In this document: piece after piece, positions 1 through 7,028 of the stretch
Layout: each line of letters opens with the position of its first letter
How positions within the stretch are numbered: the stretch's first letter is position 1
Assembly: GCA_017998495.1 (NCBI GenBank)
Contig: JAGOCY010000051.1
Coordinates: forward strand, 1 to 7,953
Source of the DNA: Corallincola sp.
GTDB taxonomy: Bacteria > Pseudomonadota > Gammaproteobacteria > Enterobacterales > Neiellaceae
DNA: 7,953 bases
Direction of reading: 5' to 3'
Position numbers and translations under genes: made by a program
The notes under the pieces: generated by a model
The model's database searches: none
Told to the model about the DNA's origin: nothing
The model's input: the letters and a program-made list of their open reading frames with translations, nothing else

Positions 1-1
1 G

Positions 2-481
2 GGCCGCTTTGATGGTGTCTATGAAGGTCAGCCGGTGCTCGACGAGCGCGGCATTGTTGGCCAGGTGGTGGCCGTTGGCCCCACCACCAGCCGGGTACTG
101 CTGATCGCCGATGACATGCACGCCATTCCGGTGCGTATCTACCGCAACGATGTGCGCGCCATTGCCGTCGGCAGTGGCGAGCTGGATCGCCTGACCCTGC
201 AGTATCTGCCCCATTCCACCGATGTGCGGGTGGGCGATCTGCTGGTCGCCTCCGGCCTCGGCGGCCGCTTTCCTGAAGGCTATCCGGTGGCCCGGGTCAC
301 CCATGTCGATCGCAACGAGCGTTCCAGCTTTGCCCGCGTTGATGCGGTGCCGGAAGCCAGCCTCGATCGCCTGCGCTATCTGCTGCTGCTGTGGCCCCAG
401 CTGCGCGATGAGACGGGGCAACCGCTGCCCGCTGCCGCGCCAGCCGCCACCACCCCGACTGCGCCAGAGGTCAAACCATGA
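2..481 (+). CDS. mreC: Rod shape-determining protein MreC, C-terminal part (5' end outside window)
   Basis: This is the last 159 residues of MreC, open at the left edge. MreC is a bitopic inner-membrane protein whose periplasmic beta-rich domain scaffolds the elongasome (MreB, MreD, RodA, PBP2) during lateral wall growth. The fragment matches the C-terminal half of the family: a GVYEGQPV block at fragment residues 5-12, GIVGQVV at 17-23, TSRVLLI at 29-35, RNDVRAIA at 48-55, the hallmark SGLGGRFPEGYPVA at 84-97, and RYLLLLW at 125-131. After that comes a short tail of about 28 residues rich in Pro and Ala. As I recall, the E. coli tail is much longer, so this one is short. The membrane helix and coiled coil lie upstream of the window. 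The stop codon overlaps the mreD start as ATGA, so the two are probably translationally coupled. An internal GTG at 35 is not the true start, because conserved MreC sequence continues to its left. Confidence 0.96.
   Translation, partial: GRFDGVYEGQPVLDERGIVGQVVAVGPTTSRVLLIADDMHAIPVRIYRNDVRAIAVGSGELDRLTLQYLPHSTDVRVGDLLVASGLGGRFPEGYPVARVTHVDRNERSSFARVDAVPEASLDRLRYLLLLWPQLRDETGQPLPAAAPAATTPTAPEVKP
466..470 (+). promoter_or_regulatory. Ribosome binding site of mreD
   Basis: AGAGG lies inside the last codons of mreC, 7 nt before the ATG at 478. It supports this start and re-initiation at the ATGA overlap. Confidence 0.6.
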
Positions 482-960
482 CCCGCTTTGCCCCTGTCAT
501 CACCCTCTACCTGACCCTGCTGGTGGCCCTGGTCCTGGAGCTGATGCCGCTGCCGCTACTGGCCAACGACTGGCGCGCCCCCTGGGTGCTGCTGGTGCTC
601 AGCTACTGGGTGCTGGCTCTGCCCCATCGCCTCAACATTGGCCATGGCTGGGTGCTGGGGCTGCTGATGGACGCCCTGCTCGGCGCGCCCTTGGGGCTGC
701 ATGCGCTGGCCTTGGCGCTGATTGCCTATCTGCTGGCTGCCAACTTCCAGCGCTTGCGCACCATGGGGCTGGTGCAGCAGGCGCTGGTGATTGGCGCTCT
801 GGCCTGTTGCTGGGAAGGGGTGCAGATGACCGGCGAATGGTATCTCAACGGCGAGCCCTGGCAGCTGCGCCACCTCTATCCGGCCGTCACGGCCACCTTG
901 CTGTGGCCCTGGCTGTTTGTGCTGCTGCGCCGCATTCGCCGCCGCTTTGTGGTGCGCTGA
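478..960 (+). CDS. mreD: Rod shape-determining membrane protein MreD
   Basis: MreD is a polytopic inner-membrane protein that pairs with MreC to control the PBP2/RodA wall synthase. The 160-residue length fits the family (about 160 in E. coli). The protein is very hydrophobic, with about five or six membrane segments near residues 5-23, 33-48, 56-72, 73-90, 98-116 and 133-150. Family landmarks are the RAPW segment at 33-36, YWVLALPHR at 43-51 with a following N-I-G-H-G-W stretch, GLLMDALLGAPLG at 61-73, and a basic C-terminus (RRIRRR, 151-156) that should face the cytoplasm. The ATG at 478 sits in an ATGA overlap with the mreC stop and has an AGAGG 7 nt upstream. One nucleotide separates its stop from the maf start. 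A longer open frame from 222 overlaps mreC and mreD in another phase but is a composition shadow. Confidence 0.95.
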   Translation: MTRFAPVITLYLTLLVALVLELMPLPLLANDWRAPWVLLVLSYWVLALPHRLNIGHGWVLGLLMDALLGAPLGLHALALALIAYLLAANFQRLRTMGLVQQALVIGALACCWEGVQMTGEWYLNGEPWQLRHLYPAVTATLLWPWLFVLLRRIRRRFVVR

Positions 961-961
961 G

Positions 962-1564
962 ATGGGCGAGACCTACCCGCTGATTCTGGCCTCGGCCTCG
1001 CCCCGTCGGCGTGAGCTGCTGGCCCATCTTGGTCGCCCCTTTAGCGTGCTAGTGGCCGATATCGACGAAACACCGCTGGCTGGCGAAGGGGCGGTGGAGA
1101 TGGCGCTGCGCCTGGCCTGCGGCAAGGCCCAGGCGGTTGCCAGCCATGCCCCTGCCGATGCCCTGATCCTGGCCGCTGATACGGTGGTGGCGGTCGATGA
1201 CCAGCTGCTGGGCAAGCCGGTGGACCGGGCGATGGCGCGGCAGATGCTCAAGCGCCTGTCGGGGCGCAGCCACCAGGTGGTGACCGCCATGGCCCTCTAT
1301 GGCCACGGCCAGCTGCTCAGCGAAGCGGTGACCACCCAGGTGTGGATGCGGCCGATCAGCGATCAGGAGATGGATGATTACTGGGACAGCGGTGAGCCGG
1401 CGGACAAAGCCGGCAGCTATGCCATTCAGGGCATTGGCGGCCGCTTTGTCGAACGGATCGACGGCAGCTACAGCAATGTGGTGGGGTTGCCGCTGGTGGA
1501 ATGTGAACGGCTGCTGCAACGCTGGCAGCGCGCTGCCGGCCTGACCCTGGAGAAAGGCCCATGA
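962..1564 (+). CDS. maf: Maf/YhdE family dTTP/UTP pyrophosphatase
   Basis: This is a cytoplasmic house-cleaning nucleotide pyrophosphatase of the Maf family. The YhdE subgroup hydrolyses dTTP, UTP and modified pyrimidine triphosphates to monophosphates, and overexpression in some bacteria blocks septation. The 200 residues show the family motifs in order: ASASPRR at 10-16 (substrate loop, R15 and R16), the acidic ADIDE at 32-36, AADTVV at 71-76 with D73 as the likely catalytic base, GKP at 84-86, SGEPADKAGSYAIQG at 143-157 and SNVVGLPLVE at 171-180. R15, T74 and Q156 line up with the residues that mark the dTTP/UTP subgroup rather than the m7GTP (YceF) one; that assignment rests on recall of the family. 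The reading frame stays open upstream to 917, but those 15 extra codons overlap mreD and would encode a Cys/Ala-rich stretch foreign to Maf, so the ATG at 962 is chosen. No strong Shine-Dalgarno is visible (a weak GGTG at 951-954), which suggests coupling to mreD. The stop overlaps the rng start. Confidence 0.94.
   Translation: MGETYPLILASASPRRRELLAHLGRPFSVLVADIDETPLAGEGAVEMALRLACGKAQAVASHAPADALILAADTVVAVDDQLLGKPVDRAMARQMLKRLSGRSHQVVTAMALYGHGQLLSEAVTTQVWMRPISDQEMDDYWDSGEPADKAGSYAIQGIGGRFVERIDGSYSNVVGLPLVECERLLQRWQRAAGLTLEKGP
1549..1557 (+). promoter_or_regulatory. Ribosome binding site of rng
   Basis: GGAGAAAGG lies in the last maf codons. Its GGAG core ends 8 nt before the ATG at 1561. It is one of the two clearest ribosome binding sites in the window and suggests that RNase G is translated efficiently despite the overlap. 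Confidence 0.65.
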
Positions 1565-3030
1565 GCGTGGAACTGCTGCTCAACATTACCCCGAGCGAGA
1601 CGCGGGTAGCGCTGGTGGAGAACGGCCTGCTGCAGGAACTGCATCTGGAGCGGATGTCGCGGCGCGGCATCGTCGGCAATATCTACAAGGGGCGGGTGTC
1701 GCGGGTATTGCCCGGCATGCAGGCCGCCTTTGTCGATATCGGTCTGGAGAAGGCCGCTTTCCTCCACGCCTCCGACATCGTGCCTCACACCGAATGTGTC
1801 GATGTCACCGAACAGGCCGCCTTTCAGGCCGGCAACATCGCCCTGCTGGTGCGTGAAGGGCAGGAGATCATGGTCCAGGTGGTCAAAGATCCGCTTGGCA
1901 CCAAAGGGGCGCGGCTGACCACCGACATTACCCTGCCGTCGCGTTATCTGGTGTTTATGCCGGGCCAGAGTCATGTTGGTGTCTCCCAGCGCATTGAGAG
2001 CGAAGAGGAGAAGCAGCGGCTGAAGAACATCACTGCCGCTCATGTCGATGACGCCGGTGGCTTTATCGTGCGCACCGCGGCCGAAGGGGCCGGCGAGCAG
2101 GAGCTGGAGCAGGACGCCCGCTTCGTCAAGCAGCTGTGGAGCAAGGTGCAGCAGCGCCGCGACAGCAGCACTGCCTGCGCGGTGCTGCACGAGGATCTGA
2201 CCCTCGCTTTCCGGGTGATGCGTGACTATCTCAATGTCGGCGTTGATCGCATCCGCGTCGATTCGCGCCAGACCTTTGTCCGCCTCAAGGAGTTCCTGCA
2301 GGAGTTTGTGCCGGCACTGGCCGAGCGCATCGAGTATTACCAGGGCGAGAACCCGATCTTCGATCTCTTTGATGTCGAGAACGAGATCCAGCGGGCGCTG
2401 GACCGGCGGGTGGAGCTGAAATCGGGCGGCTACCTGATCATCGATCAGACCGAGGCGATGACCACCATCGACATCAACACCGGGGCCTTTGTCGGCCACC
2501 GCAACCTTGAAGAGACCATCTTCAACACCAATCTCGAAGCCACCCAGGCCATTGCCCGCCAGCTGCGGCTGCGCAATCTGGGGGGCATCATCATCATCGA
2601 CTTCATCGATATGGAGAGCGAGGACCACCAACGCCGGGTACTGCACAGCCTGGAGCAGGCGCTAGCCCGCGATCGGGCCCGCACCACCATCAACGGCTTC
2701 TCGGCCCTTGGCCTGGTCGAGATGACCCGCAAGCGCACCCGCGAGAGCCTGGAACATATCCTCTGCGCTGAATGTCCTACCTGTCGGGGACGCGGCAAGG
2801 TGAAAACGGTGGAGACGGTGAGCTACGAGATCATGCGCGAGATCCTGCGCGTCAATCGTGCTTACGATGCTGATCGCTTTGTGGTCTATGCCGCCCCCAG
2901 TGTGGCCCAGCTGCTGGAGGAGGATGAATCCCACAGCCTGGCCGAGCTGGAGGTGTTCATCGGCAAGTCGGTGGAGATCATGAGTGAACCGCTCTACTCG
3001 CAGGAGCAGTTTGACGTGGTGATGATGTAA
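1561..3030 (+). CDS. rng: Ribonuclease G (CafA)
   Basis: RNase G is an endoribonuclease of the RNase E/G family. It matures the 5' end of 16S rRNA and initiates decay of some mRNAs by cutting AU-rich single-stranded sites near a 5' monophosphate. The length, 489 residues, equals that of the E. coli enzyme and the two are collinear end to end. An S1-like RNA-binding segment covers about residues 35-125 (GIVGNIYKGRVSRVLPG at 36-52, AAFVDIG at 55-61). A 5' sensor/RNase H-like region follows, including LGTKGARLTTDI at 112-123. The DNase I-like catalytic core carries D304 (in TTIDINTGAF) and D347 (in IIIIDFID), the predicted Mg-binding aspartates. The Zn-link CPTC has C405 and C408, which bridge the dimer. 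The C-terminus QEQFDVVMM matches the E. coli end. There is no RNase E-type scaffold tail. The start sits in an ATGA overlap with maf, and yhdP begins 2 nt after the stop. Confidence 0.98.
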   Translation: MSVELLLNITPSETRVALVENGLLQELHLERMSRRGIVGNIYKGRVSRVLPGMQAAFVDIGLEKAAFLHASDIVPHTECVDVTEQAAFQAGNIALLVREGQEIMVQVVKDPLGTKGARLTTDITLPSRYLVFMPGQSHVGVSQRIESEEEKQRLKNITAAHVDDAGGFIVRTAAEGAGEQELEQDARFVKQLWSKVQQRRDSSTACAVLHEDLTLAFRVMRDYLNVGVDRIRVDSRQTFVRLKEFLQEFVPALAERIEYYQGENPIFDLFDVENEIQRALDRRVELKSGGYLIIDQTEAMTTIDINTGAFVGHRNLEETIFNTNLEATQAIARQLRLRNLGGIIIIDFIDMESEDHQRRVLHSLEQALARDRARTTINGFSALGLVEMTRKRTRESLEHILCAECPTCRGRGKVKTVETVSYEIMREILRVNRAYDADRFVVYAAPSVAQLLEEDESHSLAELEVFIGKSVEIMSEPLYSQEQFDVVMM

Positions 3031-3032
3031 CC

Positions 3033-6000
3033 ATGAGGCGACGGGGGGCGCCGGGGCGCTGGCTCAACGGCTTGTGGCGGCTGCTGGTGGCGCTGCTGAT
3101 CGTGGCGGCGCTGCTGATCAGCGCTGGCCGCGCCCTGCTGCCGCGCATCGCCCACTATGGGCCCGCCATTGAGCAGTGGCTGACGGCCCGCGTCGGTCAG
3201 CAGTTGACCATCGGCGCCATCAGCGGCACCTGGCAGGGTGGCCCGCGTATTGTCCTCAGCGATCTCAGCCTGGCCCTGGGGGCGGGCACACCGCCGCTGC
3301 GCGCCGACCGGGCGCTACTGGCCATCAACCTGTGGGCCAGCCTGTGGCACCGCGAGCTGCGGCTGTCGGAAGTGGTGATCGATGGCCTGCACCTCTATCT
3401 CGACCCCGATCAGCTGCCGAGCGGCGACAACGCACCAGCAGGCAGCTACCGCGAGCTGCGCCAGCTGCTGCTGGCCAGCGATCTGGTGATCAGCCTTAAC
3501 GATACTGTGCTCCATCTGGCCCAGCAGCGCGGCGGCTGGCGCCAGCTGCCGTTGGCCGAGCTGCGTTGGCAGCATCAGGCCGGGGTGGTGATGGCCAGCG
3601 GTGAGCTACTGGGGGCCGAGGATGAGCGCCAGCAGCTGCAGCTGCGCTATCAGGGCCAGCTGGGGGCCGAAGGCCGGCTGGTCGGCCGTCTCCATCTGGA
3701 TATCACCGGGCTGGATATCGCCAACCTATGGCCGCGGGCAGCGCGCAGCCAGCTGCACAGTTTTATCAACGGCCAACTGTGGGCCGAGATGCAGGGGCTG
3801 TTGCCGCAGCGCCTCAGCCTTAAGCTCAGCCCATCCACTTTGGTGTGGCCGCAGGGTGAGGGCAATACCCTGCTCAGCGTGCGCAGCGGCGATGGGCTGT
3901 GGCTACGCCGGGGTGAGGGCTGGCATGGCCAGCTGCTGGGGCTGAATGGCGAACTGCAGCGCCAGCCCTGGACCCTGCCCAAACTGGTTGCCGCCAGCGA
4001 TGGCCAGCAGTGGCGCGGCTATAGTGAGCAACTGCCGCTGCTGCTCAGCCAGAGCCTGCAGCCGTTGGTGGATGGGTCCGTGGCCGCGGTGCTGGCCACC
4101 CTGCAGCCGCAAGGCAACCTCGGACCCTTGTGGCTGGGGGCCGATGGGGAAGGGCAGCCCATCTGGCTGGCTGGCCGCTTTGACCAGCTGGCGATCGCCC
4201 CCCACGACTATTTTCCGGGGCTGACCGGGCTCTCCGGCCAGCTGTGGTGGCGGGGCCACAGCGGTGGCGCGCGGGTGGAGGCCAGCGGCGCCACAGTGCG
4301 CGCCGGTGACCACTTTCCCCTCGATTTCACCCTCGGCGACAGCGGCTTCACGGTCGCCATAGCTAAACAGGATGACAGCTGGCGCATCGCCAGCCCCGAT
4401 CTGCGGGTCAGCGCTCCCGGCGTCAATGGCCGCCTGACCACGCTGGTGGTGATCGACGACAACCCGCGTCTGCATTTGTATGCCGATATCAATGTCGAGG
4501 ATGCCGCCCGCGCTCCCGCCTATTACCCACGGTTGGCGATGCCGATTGAGGTGGTCGACTATCTGGCGGCAGCGCTACTCGATGGCCAGGCCCAGGGCGC
4601 CAAGTTGCTGTGGCATGGCCCTCTCGACCATTTCCCCTATCACGATCATGACGGCAGCTTTGAAGCCTGGGTGCCGCTGCGTGATGCCAGCTTCCGTTTT
4701 GACCCGGCGTGGCCAGCGCTGACCAGCCTCAGTCTTGATCTGCAGTTTCGCGATGACGGGCTATGGATGACCCCGGGCAGTGGCCGCATCGGCGCTACCG
4801 CCGCCACCGCCATTGAGGCGGTGATCCCGGTGCTGGATGGTGACAGTCCGCTCACCGTTAAAGCGGCGGTGACCACCAGCGGCAATGCCGCCCGTGAGCT
4901 ATTTGCCGCCTCGCCGTTGGCCGACACTGTGGGCAAGGCGCTGACTGAGATCAGCGTGGGCGGCAAGGTCAGCGGTGAACTGGCCCTGAATATCCCGCTG
5001 CACGCCGGTGGCGAGGTCAGCAGCACGGCGCTGGTGCGCCTGCGCAACAACAAGCTGGCCATTGCCCCGCTGGCGCTGGCCTTTGATCAGGTCAGCGGCG
5101 ATCTGCGCTTTAGCGACGCCGCGCTCAGCCTGAAAGGGGCCAAGCTGCAGTGGCGCGGTCAGCAGCTCAAGCTGGATCTGGCCGGCACCGCTGAGGGCGA
5201 CGATTACCTGCTGGATGGCCAGTGGCAGGCGTCGGGGCCGCTGCGTGAGCTGCTGGCCAGCAGCGATGTCGACCATTGGCTGCACCCGCTCGCCGGCACC
5301 ATCGACTGGCAGGCCAAACTCAAGGCCCGCCTGGCAGATGAGCCGCAGTTCAGCCTTGACCTGAGCAGCAGCCTGAGCGGCGTGTACAGTGATCTGCCGG
5401 CGCCCTTGAGCAAGGAAGCGGGCCCCCATCTGCCGCTGCGCGTCGATGCCCGTTCCACCAGCAGCGGCGTAGCCCTGACGGCCGAGCTGGAGGGCCAGGC
5501 CAAGGCCAGCGCCCTGTGGCAGCAGGGCCAGCTGCAGCAGCTGGCGCTGGCGGTGGGCGGGGCGCAACTGCCGCCGTTAACAGCTGGCCGCATCAACCTG
5601 CAGGCGACCAGCGACAACCTGGCGCTGGATCGCTGGCTGAATCTGCTTGAGCGGCTGCCAGTGGGCGAGGGCGGCGAGGCGCTGCGCTTCGGTCAGGCGA
5701 CCATCAAGGCCAACCGCTTTAGCGGCTGGGGGATGGAGCTGGGGCCTGCCACCTTGAATCTTTATGGCGAGGCCGACGGGTTGGTGGCTGAGCTGCAGGG
5801 GCCCGATAACGATTGGGGCTTCAACTGGGGCGAGCGTTTTGATCTCTATGGCAGCCAGCTGACCCTGCGCACCCTGGCCAATGCCAGCGATCCACTGCTG
5901 CCACCGCCAGCCACCAGTGCCGCCGAACTGCCGACTGTGCCCGCCATCAGCGTCAAGCTCGACGCCCTGCAGCTCGATACCTGGGCGCTGGGCGCGGTGG

Positions 6001-7028
6001 AGCTGGCGGTGGTGGCGCGCAGTGACAGCCGGCCGGGAATGGCCATCGAACGACTGAACCTGAGCCAGCCTCATGGCCAGCTCAAGCTGCAGGGCAGCTG
6101 GCAGGCCAGTGGCGATACGGTGGAGACGCGACTGCAGGGCGCGTTGGTGAGCAAGGATATGGGCGCCCTGTCCAAGTCGGTGGGGTTGGCCGGCGGCATG
6201 CAGCAGACCCAGCTGCGCATCGATGGCCAGCTGCAGTGGCCGGGTGGCCCCTGGGATTTTGCCCGTGCCCGCCTGGGTGGCCGGCTAACCATCAACGGCA
6301 GCGAAGGGGTGCTGAGTGATGTTGGCACTGGCGGCAGCCGCTTTATCGGCATTCTCAGCCTGCAGTCGCTGCTGCGTAAACTGCGCCTCGATTTCAGTGA
6401 TGTGGTGGCCAAGGGTTACTACTTCGACAGCCTCAATGCCGATATTCAGATCGCCGATGGCGTGGCCCGCACCGACAACTTCAGCATCAAGGGGCCGAGC
6501 ATGGATATGTTGCTGCGCGGCCAGACGGCGCTGGCCAGCGAGCTGATCGACTATCAGGTGGAGGTGTCGCCCAAGCTCACCTCCAGCCTGCCGGTGCTCA
6601 CCGCCTTCGCCATCACCCCGGTCACCGGCCTTTATGTGCTGGCGGTGTCCAAGGTGCTGGAGCCGGTGGTGGAAGTGGTCAGCCGGGTCAACTTTGTGGT
6701 CACCGGCACTCTGGATGAGCCGCTGGTGGCCGAAGTGGGGCGCGAGCAGCGTAACCTTAAGGCCGACGAGTGGCGCGCCGTACTGCCCGAAGCCCAGCGC
6801 GAGGCGCGGGCCCGTGGTGTCGAGCTGCCCGAGGCCGAGCCGCCACTGGTGGCAGCGCCGCCCCAGACCCCCAGCCCAGCGCCGCAGCAGGTTCAGCCCA
6901 AAGCCCCGGCGCCCAAGGCGACCCCGGCGCCACCACCGCCGCTGGCGTTGCCCGCGCCTATCTCCACCCCTCTACGCCAGGCCGATGGTCGTGCCGATGA
7001 AACTTCACCTGTTGCAACTGACCAGTAG
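3033..7028 (+). CDS. yhdP: YhdP family AsmA-like phospholipid transport protein
   Basis: YhdP is a giant inner-membrane-anchored periplasmic protein of the AsmA/TamB group. In E. coli it acts with TamB and YdbH in carrying phospholipid between inner and outer membrane. The 1331 residues exceed the usual roughly 1270. Visible parts: a basic N-terminus (RRR at 2-4), one signal-anchor helix at about 13-33, an AsmA-type start at 50-80 (LTARVGQQLTIGAISGTWQG), and then long alternating beta sequence with recurring W-Q-x-S-G-like turns (WQASG at 731-735 and 1023-1027). The YhdP-specific central block lies at about 495-563 (PAYYPRL, VDYLAAALLDGQ, LLWHGPLDHFPY, VPLRDASF, PAWPAL). An AsmA-like C-terminal domain covers about 1086-1245 (GVLSDVGTGGSRFIGILSLQSLLRKLRLDFSD, then the FVVTGTLDEP strand). 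A Pro/Ala-rich tail runs from about 1263 to the end. The fold is expected to be a long hydrophobic groove. The start has only a weak GGTGAT 9 nt upstream and a small GC-rich hairpin just after it, so coupling to rng is likely. The 3' end overlaps the next gene. Confidence 0.95.
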   Translation: MRRRGAPGRWLNGLWRLLVALLIVAALLISAGRALLPRIAHYGPAIEQWLTARVGQQLTIGAISGTWQGGPRIVLSDLSLALGAGTPPLRADRALLAINLWASLWHRELRLSEVVIDGLHLYLDPDQLPSGDNAPAGSYRELRQLLLASDLVISLNDTVLHLAQQRGGWRQLPLAELRWQHQAGVVMASGELLGAEDERQQLQLRYQGQLGAEGRLVGRLHLDITGLDIANLWPRAARSQLHSFINGQLWAEMQGLLPQRLSLKLSPSTLVWPQGEGNTLLSVRSGDGLWLRRGEGWHGQLLGLNGELQRQPWTLPKLVAASDGQQWRGYSEQLPLLLSQSLQPLVDGSVAAVLATLQPQGNLGPLWLGADGEGQPIWLAGRFDQLAIAPHDYFPGLTGLSGQLWWRGHSGGARVEASGATVRAGDHFPLDFTLGDSGFTVAIAKQDDSWRIASPDLRVSAPGVNGRLTTLVVIDDNPRLHLYADINVEDAARAPAYYPRLAMPIEVVDYLAAALLDGQAQGAKLLWHGPLDHFPYHDHDGSFEAWVPLRDASFRFDPAWPALTSLSLDLQFRDDGLWMTPGSGRIGATAATAIEAVIPVLDGDSPLTVKAAVTTSGNAARELFAASPLADTVGKALTEISVGGKVSGELALNIPLHAGGEVSSTALVRLRNNKLAIAPLALAFDQVSGDLRFSDAALSLKGAKLQWRGQQLKLDLAGTAEGDDYLLDGQWQASGPLRELLASSDVDHWLHPLAGTIDWQAKLKARLADEPQFSLDLSSSLSGVYSDLPAPLSKEAGPHLPLRVDARSTSSGVALTAELEGQAKASALWQQGQLQQLALAVGGAQLPPLTAGRINLQATSDNLALDRWLNLLERLPVGEGGEALRFGQATIKANRFSGWGMELGPATLNLYGEADGLVAELQGPDNDWGFNWGERFDLYGSQLTLRTLANASDPLLPPPATSAAELPTVPAISVKLDALQLDTWALGAVELAVVARSDSRPGMAIERLNLSQPHGQLKLQGSWQASGDTVETRLQGALVSKDMGALSKSVGLAGGMQQTQLRIDGQLQWPGGPWDFARARLGGRLTINGSEGVLSDVGTGGSRFIGILSLQSLLRKLRLDFSDVVAKGYYFDSLNADIQIADGVARTDNFSIKGPSMDMLLRGQTALASELIDYQVEVSPKLTSSLPVLTAFAITPVTGLYVLAVSKVLEPVVEVVSRVNFVVTGTLDEPLVAEVGREQRNLKADEWRAVLPEAQREARARGVELPEAEPPLVAAPPQTPSPAPQQVQPKAPAPKATPAPPPPLALPAPISTPLRQADGRADETSPVATDQ
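6819..7025 (+). other. Pro/Ala-rich low-complexity C-terminal tail of YhdP
   Basis: The last 69 or so residues of YhdP (about 1263-1331) follow the AsmA-like domain and are dominated by Pro, Ala and Gln, with a run of PPPP. They end in an acidic, polar stretch (DGRADETSPVATDQ). Such tails are typically disordered; here it would lie on the periplasmic side. It explains much of the extra length compared with E. coli YhdP. The last 11 residues and the stop codon are encoded in DNA that also encodes the start of the downstream amidase in another frame. Confidence 0.7.

Noticed and set aside
222..983. A 253-codon forward frame across the mreC/mreD junction
   Set aside because: It overlaps both conserved genes in another phase and yields a Cys/Ala/Pro-rich sequence without domains.
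1468..2646. A 392-codon antisense open frame covering the end of maf and most of rng
   Set aside because: It lies opposite strongly conserved RNase G sequence. GC-rich codon use leaves few stops in this antisense phase, and the product shows no recognisable domain and has no ribosome binding site or room for a promoter. It is a composition shadow.
4899..5567. Antisense open frame of 222 codons inside yhdP
   Set aside because: It is rich in Gln, Ala, Leu and Arg, as expected from the complement of CTG/CAG-rich coding DNA, with no motif and no ribosome binding site.
519..6729. Octamers GCTGGTGG (Chi-like) at 519, 1492, 1611, 3083, 4442 and 6722, with three on the other strand (84, 4873, 5455)
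   Set aside because: The codons CTG GTG G (Leu-Val-Ala/Glu) produce this octamer readily in GC-rich coding DNA. The strand excess follows gene direction, and the Chi sequence of this organism is not known.
6900..6960. Short repeated GCGCC/CCACC-like units in the yhdP 3' end
   Set aside because: They are codon-level repetition from a Pro/Ala-rich protein tail and not a regular DNA tandem repeat.
6634..6996. Upstream extension of the amidase frame, as a possible fusion or frameshift product with yhdP
   Set aside because: The translated extension is Trp/Cys/Arg/Pro-rich and unlike any nitrilase N-terminus, while the yhdP frame here encodes the conserved AsmA-like C-terminal domain. It is open only by composition.
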